Below, in pieces: positions 8,201-13,233 of a stretch of DNA of 13,233 bases. How positions within the stretch are numbered: the first letter of the stretch is position 1; the number at the start of each line of letters is the position of its first letter. The stretch is from Clostridia bacterium. Lineage in GTDB: Bacteria; Bacillota; Clostridia; TANB77; CAG-508. A model generated the notes under the pieces. That model saw only the letters and a program-made list of their open reading frames with translations, was not told the DNA's origin and did not search any database. The position numbers were made by a program, and so were the translations under genes. The stretch is taken from positions 1-13,233 of the forward strand of contig CAADYJ010000071.1 of NCBI GenBank assembly GCA_900753245.1. Reading direction: 5' to 3'.

Positions 8201-11200
8201 GTAGCTCCAAGTAAAACAGAATATAAACATGGAGAAAATATAGCAATAAATGGAACAATAACTGTAAAATATGCAGATGGAACAAACTCTACAAGAACAA
8301 TGACAGAAAGTATGATAACAGAAAACGATGGTTCTGCAGTAAATATGACTCCATCAAGTTATGATAATAGCACAAATAAATTAACAAAAACTTTAAAAAT
8401 AACATATACAGAAGATGGAATAACAAAAACAGTAAATTATACAATAACAATAATAAATACAGTAAAAGAAGTAACATTATATGGAACACCAAAAACAAAT
8501 TATAATGTAAATGAAGCTATGCAACCAGGACTTTCAATATTGGTAACAAGAGAAACAGGAACTCCAGAGACAATAGAAGTAACATCAGATATGATAAGTA
8601 ATTTTGATACAACAACAGAAGGAACAAGAACAGCAATAATTACTTATACAGAAAATGGAGTAACAAAAACAGTAAATTACGAATATACAGTAACAGATTC
8701 TGTAACAAGTATCTCAATAGATACAGCAGTAAAAGAAGCACAAAAATATAACGAAGAATTAGACTTAACAGGTGCAACAATTAAAGTTATAAGTGGAAAA
8801 GGAACCAAAGTAATAAGCTTAGAACAAAGTATGATAAAGGCTGGAACATATGATAAGACAACATTAGGAGAGCAAACTGTAACAGTAGAATACGGAGGAC
8901 AACAAACAACATTTAAAGTAAATGTAAAAGATTATGTAACAAAAATAGCTGTAAATCCAGCAACAGTAACAGGAACATATGGAGATACATTAACAAACAT
9001 TATTAACAATAACAACGTTATGTACACAGTAACATATGCAAAAGCAGGAGATAAAACAGCAGTAGCAGTAGCTGAAAGTATGGTAACAGGATATAACCCA
9101 AATATACTTACAGCTCAAAACTTAACAGTAACATATATAGACTCAGACACATTAAGCTATACAAATGGACAAGGCTTTACAACAACATTAACAGTAACAT
9201 TACAAGATGAGATATCAAACATAGAAGTAACAGCTCCAACAGTAGACCAAACATATAATTATGGAGAAACATTAGACTTAACAGGAGCAACAATAACAGT
9301 AAATTATGTAAGTGGAGCTACACCAAAAACAGTAACCCCAACTGTAAATATGGTAGTAGAAAAAGGAACAACGAATGCAGTAAACATGAGTCCACTAGCA
9401 AGTGAATTTACAAATAACAAATTAAATAAACAAGTAACATTAAAATACACAGAAGATGGAAAAGAAGGAAGCATAGATTACTTAGTAACAATAGTAAATG
9501 ACGTAAAAGAAGTAAGTATGAATGTAACACCTAAAACATCTTACAATATAGGTGAAAGTTTAGACTTAACAAATGGAAAAATAACAGTAAAAAGAGCAAC
9601 AGGAACAGACGAAGTAATAAATCTTACAGATTCAAGAGTAACAGTTACAGGTTTTGATTCAAGCACAGAAAATACAAGCCTAACAATAACTGTAACATTT
9701 ACAGAAAACGGAATAACAAAACAAACAAGTTATGAAGTATCTGTAATAGATACTATACTTTCAATGGAAATTGAAACTTTACCAAAACAAAATTACTTAT
9801 ATAATGAGCCTCTTGATGTATCAGCAGGAACAATTAAGGTAACAAGAAATAGTGGCGTTGAAGTAATTAATATGACTGAAAGTATGGTAAAAGAGATGGA
9901 TAATACTCCATTTAATAGTAAAACATTAGGAACAAGAAACTTAAAAGTAACATATGGTGGAATAACAAAAACATATGAAATAACAGTGTCAGACTATGTA
10001 ACAGGAATTATTATTACACCTCCTACAAAAACAAATTATGAATATAATGAAGCTTTAGATTTAACAGGAGGAACTGTACAAAAAGTTATGGCAAGTGGAA
10101 CTATAGTAGCACCAGTAAGCTTAACACAAAGTATGGTAAGTGGATATGATGCTACAAGAATAGGAGCACAAACAATTACAGTTAATTATGAAGGAAAACA
10201 AGGAAACTTTGGTGTAATTGTTAGCGATAATATTCAAACTATAGAAATGAAAACAACTCCAAAAACAAGCTATAAATATGGAGAGACTTTAGATGTAACA
10301 AATGGAACAATAGAAGTAACTCGTTCAAGTGGAGCGAAAGAAATTATAGCAATAACAAAAAATATGGTAACAGGATTTAATTCTGAAACATTAGGAACAC
10401 AAGAATTAATAGTTAACTATAATGGAAAACAAACAACATACGAAATAGAAGTAAAAGACTATGTAAAAGGTATTGAAATAACAAAACCTACAAAATTAGT
10501 ATACAATTTTGGAGAAACAATTGATTTAACAAATGGAAAAGTAAAGGAAATTATGGCGAGTGGCTTAGCTACATCCCCAGTAGCAATGACAGATAGCCAA
10601 GTAACTATTACAGGATTTGATACAACTACAGTCGGAGCGAAAACTATAACAGTTAAATATAAAGGCTTTACAAAAACATTTAGTATAACAGTAGTAGACC
10701 CAACTAGTAGCATGGTAATTAAAACATTACCAGATAAATTGGATTACAAATATGGTGAAGAACTAGACTTAACAGGAGGAACAATCCAAATTATAAAAAC
10801 AAGTGGAAGTACACAAATATTAAATATTACTAAACAAATGATTAGTGGATATAATCCTAAGAAATTAGGAAGTCAAGTAATTACTGTGACTTATGATGGA
10901 AAAACAGCAGAGTTTAGCGTAAATGTAGAAGACTATGTAAAACAATTAAACATTAAGAAACCAACAAAATTAGAATATGAATATGGTGAAGAACTAGAGT
11001 TAGATGGTGGAGAAGTATCAGTAGTAATGGCAAGTGGAAAAGTAAGCGATAAAACAGCTTTAACAGCATCTATGGTAGAAGGATACAATAAGAAAAAAGA
11101 AGGAAAGCAAACATTAAAAGTAACTTATAAAGGATTATCAGGAAAATTTGATGTTAATGTCGTAGATCTTGTAAAAGCAATATCTATGGATAAACAACCA

Positions 11201-12028
11201 AATAAAGTTAAATACAATTATGGTGAAGAGTTAGATGTAACAGGAGCAACAATTAAAGTAATTAAATCTAGCGGAATCTATAAAATACCAGTTACAAAAG
11301 ATATGACAAGTGGTTATAGTGCTACTACCCCAGGTACACAAATGATTACAATAACATATAAAGATGAAACTACTAATTTTATAGTAATAGTTGGAGAAAA
11401 ACCAGATGAACCAGTTACTCCAGTAAAACCAGAAGAACCAACTGAACCAGATACACCTGAAACACCAAGTACACCAGTAAAACCAACTAGACCAACACCG
11501 ATAAAAGAAGATACGAAAAAGGATCAGGAAGAACCAAATGTTGACGAAATTGTAGAAACCCCAAATAATACAGAAGAACCAACAAAAGGAGAAGATTCAC
11601 AAGGTCCACAACAACCACAACAAGAAAAACCTACTGCTACACTTGGAGATAAAGATGAAAAAGAAAACAATACAGCAGAAACCAAGATGATAGCAGGAGC
11701 AACAGGATTAGCAGGATTATTAATACTATTATTACTATTAGTATTCAAACATAATACAAAAATTTATGTACAGGAAGACGGAAATGAATATGTATTAGGC
11801 GGAAAAGAAAGATTAAGTAAAAACAATAAATCAATAGATGTAGACAAATTCTTAGATGGAAATACATATCCAAATAAAGTAAAAATAGTACTTGATAAGA
11901 AAATAGCAGAAAAATTAGATAAACAAACGATAGAAATAAAACATAGAGGAAAAGTAACTAAAAAGGTAATCAAATACAATAATGAAGAATTTGAAATTGT
12001 ATTAAAAGAACTTAAGTTAAAAGAATGA
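5270..12028 (+). CDS. Giant surface protein: cohesin-like head, about 21 Ig-like repeats, TM and cytoplasmic tail
   Basis: The protein has 2252 residues. A signal peptide (basic start, hydrophobic 14-30) has a likely cut after VLA (40). Residues about 45-256 form a cohesin-like domain (GTLRFTGGI, VVGQFLFLLKDG and DDISLV strands) that resembles the N-terminal domain of the preceding gene. Residues about 258-2042 hold about 21 tandem repeats of 77-98 residues, of the group-3 bacterial Ig-like type (Big_3): I-x-I-x-x-x-P, Y-x-x-G-E-x-L-D-L-T-G-G, S-G, M-V-x-G-Y, then V-x-Y-x-G-K. A Pro/Glu/Thr-rich stalk (about 2043-2139), one TM helix (2140-2159) and a charged 93-residue tail follow. There is no LPXTG motif; the TM helix anchors it. 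GAGGAGGA lies 7 nt before the ATG. A passive adhesive or scaffolding stalk is most likely; no catalytic motif is seen. Confidence 0.9.
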   Translation: MKIVENEFTKNKKIYALVILIIMISNLFSPYGVLANKVLAAPATGEPYYRLTLLKPSDNPDPDAEDIDDATYYYYYDYMNGMVDTPEEKQARAIVMELSIEGCNSVNSADIYFRWNTDKFVAGQTTKLTRKGTPYLEAATEYTNNSKYPDADFGITNWGSPVYEILDASAGTLRFTGGIATGSSYLTSGTVVGQFLFLLKDGVTIDDITTDDISLVTGAVGLEQGLQIAYFPDGKTAYHTDGKDYLLFSGFSAGAKQISSVELKTSPTKTQYYVGETLDFADGELTVKYDDGSEENISIADAISSGKLTADSTVATNSKKVTLTYDSETVEFGYYVLDSITVSKNLNKMDYEHGDTIEFTGGELTATYKNSAGASTTRVLNIKDELTAGTLIVDKTTADVDNNVINFNYFGKTASINLTVTDPIASISITKQPNLLTYDDGETINLAGGQITPVTKSGKTLTPVATNASTVTSSTTTASIAQATNKWTIAGGDGLQAGNQKITLTYEGKTADITIVVNDTVSGVSITTQATAENKYGTPAGALNFDGLVATITTTGGGTFTVGASSLTIDTTTYNPNSVAKQSLPVRYGTISSTNNAEITLSNYITGISVNFTQTEFEYGTELGDVLAKGTYVENYADGTTSSPKAITSDMVTGYVASPTATLLTNHKYNETLTIKLSTSTNSFDQLPAVTTQAITLKDVPVSIDVASKPNKIFYNYGETFLTNGGQLKVNYKSGASQNISMGANTVSLTETDGSNINMSPAVSKFVNGKVTKTIKVNYTSDGKTFDTSFDITIKDSVDSIAITTNPKLVFEHNDTFDASTGKLTVTYKSGNSEVVSLDEANITETDGTTVNMAPTASEYTNNQLTKTLKVEYAGLTTNYNITLKNTVASITVTAPTKVTYNLNDSTDLTGGKVTVTRKAGDTKDLALTDTKITVTDFDTSVAGTGKTANVKYTEEGKDYTSTFTYDVVNNITDIEIVAPSKTEYKHGENIAINGTITVKYADGTNSTRTMTESMITENDGSAVNMTPSSYDNSTNKLTKTLKITYTEDGITKTVNYTITIINTVKEVTLYGTPKTNYNVNEAMQPGLSILVTRETGTPETIEVTSDMISNFDTTTEGTRTAIITYTENGVTKTVNYEYTVTDSVTSISIDTAVKEAQKYNEELDLTGATIKVISGKGTKVISLEQSMIKAGTYDKTTLGEQTVTVEYGGQQTTFKVNVKDYVTKIAVNPATVTGTYGDTLTNIINNNNVMYTVTYAKAGDKTAVAVAESMVTGYNPNILTAQNLTVTYIDSDTLSYTNGQGFTTTLTVTLQDEISNIEVTAPTVDQTYNYGETLDLTGATITVNYVSGATPKTVTPTVNMVVEKGTTNAVNMSPLASEFTNNKLNKQVTLKYTEDGKEGSIDYLVTIVNDVKEVSMNVTPKTSYNIGESLDLTNGKITVKRATGTDEVINLTDSRVTVTGFDSSTENTSLTITVTFTENGITKQTSYEVSVIDTILSMEIETLPKQNYLYNEPLDVSAGTIKVTRNSGVEVINMTESMVKEMDNTPFNSKTLGTRNLKVTYGGITKTYEITVSDYVTGIIITPPTKTNYEYNEALDLTGGTVQKVMASGTIVAPVSLTQSMVSGYDATRIGAQTITVNYEGKQGNFGVIVSDNIQTIEMKTTPKTSYKYGETLDVTNGTIEVTRSSGAKEIIAITKNMVTGFNSETLGTQELIVNYNGKQTTYEIEVKDYVKGIEITKPTKLVYNFGETIDLTNGKVKEIMASGLATSPVAMTDSQVTITGFDTTTVGAKTITVKYKGFTKTFSITVVDPTSSMVIKTLPDKLDYKYGEELDLTGGTIQIIKTSGSTQILNITKQMISGYNPKKLGSQVITVTYDGKTAEFSVNVEDYVKQLNIKKPTKLEYEYGEELELDGGEVSVVMASGKVSDKTALTASMVEGYNKKKEGKQTLKVTYKGLSGKFDVNVVDLVKAISMDKQPNKVKYNYGEELDVTGATIKVIKSSGIYKIPVTKDMTSGYSATTPGTQMITITYKDETTNFIVIVGEKPDEPVTPVKPEEPTEPDTPETPSTPVKPTRPTPIKEDTKKDQEEPNVDEIVETPNNTEEPTKGEDSQGPQQPQQEKPTATLGDKDEKENNTAETKMIAGATGLAGLLILLLLLVFKHNTKIYVQEDGNEYVLGGKERLSKNNKSIDVDKFLDGNTYPNKVKIVLDKKIAEKLDKQTIEIKHRGKVTKKVIKYNNEEFEIVLKELKLKE
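6041..11398 (+). repeat. Array of about 21 Ig-like repeat units within the giant gene
   Basis: Repeat units start near nt 6041, 6280, 6540, 6833, 7080, 7370, 7660, 7930, 8184, 8461, 8701, 8935, 9211, 9502, 9754, 9997, 10231, 10462, 10702, 10936 and 11170. They run about 230-290 bp each. The last seven are the most regular. They alternate between a class with V/I-MASG and a class with N/S/T-SG in the same position. Earlier units show a longer-range relationship, for example 8461 with 9502, and 8184 with 9211. The array therefore seems to have grown by copying groups of units. Confidence 0.8.
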
Positions 12029-12112
12029 AAAAGAACCTAAAGATAAAAATGAATAAAAAGCATTAAAATTAAAAATAAGACGTTTTTAAACTAAAAGAAA
12101 TAAATAATATCA

Positions 12113-12176
12113 GTGTGCATGCAAAATTTCCTAAAATTCTATTTTATGCACACGAATAGGAAAAAAGGAAATTTTG
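12113..12176 (+). ncRNA. Possible pseudoknot or alternative-fold RNA element
   Basis: GTGTGCAT (12113-12120) is complementary to ATGCACAC (12146-12153). CAAAATTTCCT (12122-12132) is complementary to AGGAAATTTTG (12166-12176). The two pairs interleave, so they could form an H-type pseudoknot. Alternatively, the first stem can extend by AAAAT/ATTTT (12123-12127 with 12141-12145) and exclude the second. No T-run follows. Whether this is transcribed as an independent RNA or as part of a 3' UTR is unknown. Confidence 0.35.
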
Positions 12177-12242
12177 TAGATATTATTTATATATGAATTA
12201 CTAACATAATTTAAAAAATATAGTAAATGATTATAGGCTAAA

Positions 12243-12267
12243 AATAAACCCTATTTTAGGGTTTATT
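12243..12267. terminator. Perfect 11-bp hairpin, possibly a bidirectional terminator
   Basis: AATAAACCCTA (12243-12253) pairs with TAGGGTTTATT (12257-12267) around a 3-nt loop. On the + strand only a short T-rich 3' arm follows. On the - strand the stem runs into TTTATTTTTA, which is nearer a terminator tail. It lies 20 nt before the next promoter and probably insulates the PepSY gene. Confidence 0.45.
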
Positions 12268-12287
12268 AGTCGTGTTATAAAAAAATA

Positions 12288-12316
12288 TTTACTTTTTGTT
12301 TTTTGAGTGATACAAT
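12288..12316 (+). promoter_or_regulatory. Sigma-A type promoter for the PepSY gene
   Basis: TTTACT (12288-12293) and TACAAT (12311-12316) are separated by exactly 17 nt. The predicted start near 12323 leaves a leader of about 20 nt, with AGAGGAGA (12330-12337) as ribosome binding site, before the ATG at 12344. The layout mirrors the promoter at 107-135. Confidence 0.75.
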
Positions 12317-12343
12317 AAGAAAAAACAAAAGAGGAGATATTTT

Positions 12344-12742
12344 ATGAAGGAAAAACTAAAAAACATAGTAAATTTATATAACATAGCTGTAGTAATATGT
12401 GTTGTAGTAATTGTAGTTTCATTATGTATTATTTTGAAGCCAGAGGATGGAGGAATATTTGCAAAACAAAAAGAGAAACTAATGGTTGATGGAGTAGAAG
12501 TAATACAATCAAACAAAAAGGAAACAGAAGAAATATCTGAGAAAGAAGCTAGAAAAATAGCAGTAAAACAATTTAAAAAGTTAAATGAAAATGTAAAAGA
12601 GGATAGCCTAAGTGTTACAAAAATCCAAAGAAAAGGCGAGGAATATTATTATATAGTATCACAAAAAAATAACGTAGAAATAAAGATTATGGGTGGAAAA
12701 ATAACAAGAGTAAATAGTAGTTTAGTTGAAGAATCACATTAA
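12344..12742 (+). CDS. Membrane-anchored PepSY-like domain protein
   Basis: This 132-residue protein has a basic N-terminus, one TM segment (about 13-32), a linker, and a PepSY-like domain at about 63-126. The domain starts with the typical EISEKEARKIAVKQF helix. It is followed by a strand with GEEYYYIVS and a last strand pair V-E-I-K-I-x-G-G-K-I-x-R-V. PepSY domains are usually extracytoplasmic and are found in peptidase inhibitors and envelope proteins; the role of this one is unknown. It has its own promoter and terminator and so forms a single-gene unit. The TAA stop at 12740-12742 falls inside the terminator hairpin. Confidence 0.8.
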   Translation: MKEKLKNIVNLYNIAVVICVVVIVVSLCIILKPEDGGIFAKQKEKLMVDGVEVIQSNKKETEEISEKEARKIAVKQFKKLNENVKEDSLSVTKIQRKGEEYYYIVSQKNNVEIKIMGGKITRVNSSLVEESH

Positions 12743-12759
12743 AATGTGGTTCTTTTTTT
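12729..12759 (+). terminator. Intrinsic terminator of the PepSY gene
   Basis: GAATCACATT (12731-12740) pairs with AATGTGGTTC (12743-12752), with one T-G wobble, and seven T follow (12753-12759). The stem can extend by AA/TT on the outside. The loop contains the end of the stop codon. Confidence 0.85.
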
Positions 12760-12771
12760 GGACATCGGACA

Positions 12772-13050
12772 TTTGGGGACGGGTCAATTTTGCCCTTTAC
12801 ATAATTTAAGAAATAATAAAATAAAAACATATAAATTTTCAAAAAATGCTCGTTCAAGCTAAGTTACGCAGAAATCATAATCAAAATTTGTGGCACCCTT
12901 CCATTTGAAAAATGAACTCTTTCCACAAATTTCTTAATAATTTCTAACTTACTTACTTTCAATCCGCTTTTTTTCAAATTGATATGTTTTTGTTTTAATA
13001 TTGCTATATTTTACGTTTTATGTAAAGACTAAAACTGACACGTCTCCATA
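12772..13050. mobile_element. 279-bp foldback (MITE-like) element, no transposase
   Basis: The whole segment is an imperfect palindrome centred near 12908. The ends 12772-12791 and 13031-13050 are inverted copies with 16 of 20 matches (TTTGGGGACGGGTC against TATGGAGACGTGTC). Inside, the arms share CTTTACATAA, AAAAACATAT, AAGTTA and GAAAT. The innermost stem is AAATTTGTGG (12884-12893) with CCACAAATTT (12923-12932), capped by CATTT/AAATG. There is no open frame of useful length. The left end resembles GGGGACGG-type ends that I associate with IS200-like REP elements of Clostridia, but this is recollection, not a search. No target-site duplication is obvious. Confidence 0.6.
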
Positions 13051-13233
13051 CTCTATCCCTAAGGAAAATGTTAAAAAAATCGAAATTTGTTACAAAAATT
13101 TAAAATAAAAGATAAAAAAGCATTTTGCAAGAGTAAAGTGTGTTTTTCCGTATATAAATGTATAATTAAATGTTTGTAATATAAGAAATATTATAGTTGA
13201 AAAGATTAAATAAGTTATAGATAATTATATATA
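13051..13233 (+). other. AT-rich end of window without a supported gene
   Basis: No gene is supported here. TTTCCGTA (13145-13152) followed by TATAAT (13161-13166) recalls a similar arrangement at 3474-3493, but neither has a recognisable -35 box at the right distance. A promoter for a gene beyond the window is possible. Confidence 0.3.

Larger units (their letters stand above)
12029..12287 (+). other. Non-coding region downstream of the giant gene
   Basis: No gene is apparent here. It contains a weak AT-only hairpin (TTAAAAA 12069-12075 with TTTTTAA 12083-12089), the overlapping complementary segments at 12113-12176, and the hairpin at 12243-12267. A textbook terminator for the giant gene is not evident. 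One of these structures may do that job. Confidence 0.5.

Noticed and set aside
7603..8498. Minus-strand open frames inside the giant gene
   Set aside because: They have Leu/Phe/Val-rich antisense composition, no ribosome binding sites and no domain signal. They arise from the repetitive ACA/GTA/ATA codon pattern of the + strand.
12069..12089. AT-only hairpin as terminator of the giant gene
   Set aside because: The stem has no G-C pairs, and the T-run is only the 3' arm itself, so it would be too weak to call a terminator.
12760..12772. Direct repeat GGACAT-C-GGACAT as a target-site duplication of the foldback element
   Set aside because: Both copies lie on the same side of the element, and no matching copy is seen beyond 13050.

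Overview
The window is AT-rich throughout. It uses TAA, TAG and TGA as stops, has AGGAG-type ribosome binding sites and near-consensus sigma-A promoters, and encodes Gram-positive-style surface proteins, including a type I dockerin. This points to an anaerobic Bacillota (Clostridia) bacterium, probably a gut or uncultured lineage. I cannot assign genus or species. Every gene I can support is on the + strand.

Region 1 (1-2851): two hairpins close an upstream transcription unit. A clear promoter (TTTACA, 17 nt, TATAAT) then starts a tight three-gene operon with gaps of 1 and 2 nt. Its genes encode a membrane-anchored protein with three extracellular Ig-like repeats, a polytopic CmpB-like (PF06541) membrane protein with a coiled-coil tail, and a receiver-like/GGDEF protein whose phosphoacceptor position is Asn. 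A small DUF2752 membrane protein follows at 2918-3313, and about 336 bases without a gene hold a strong terminator.

Region 2 (3650-12028): a surface-protein pair. The first gene (3650-5256) reads as one secreted protein of about 534 residues: signal peptide, cohesin-like domain, cadherin-like beta-sandwich, carboxypeptidase-regulatory-like domain and type I dockerin. It is broken into three frames by two apparent +1 shifts, and both fall in the identical nonamer CACGGAGAT. Fourteen nt downstream a 2252-residue protein begins. It has a signal peptide, a cohesin-like N-terminal domain, about 21 tandem group-3 Ig-like repeats, a Pro/Glu-rich stalk, one transmembrane helix and an unusual 93-residue cytoplasmic tail. 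A plausible model is a membrane-rooted stalk carrying a cohesin-like tip, with the neighbouring dockerin protein as its partner.

Region 3 (12029-13233): a non-coding stretch holds overlapping complementary segments (a possible pseudoknot or switch) and a perfect 11-bp hairpin. A small anchored PepSY-like protein follows, with its own promoter and terminator. After it lies a 279-bp imperfect palindrome with inverted ends that looks like a foldback or MITE-type element. The last 183 bases hold no gene I can support.
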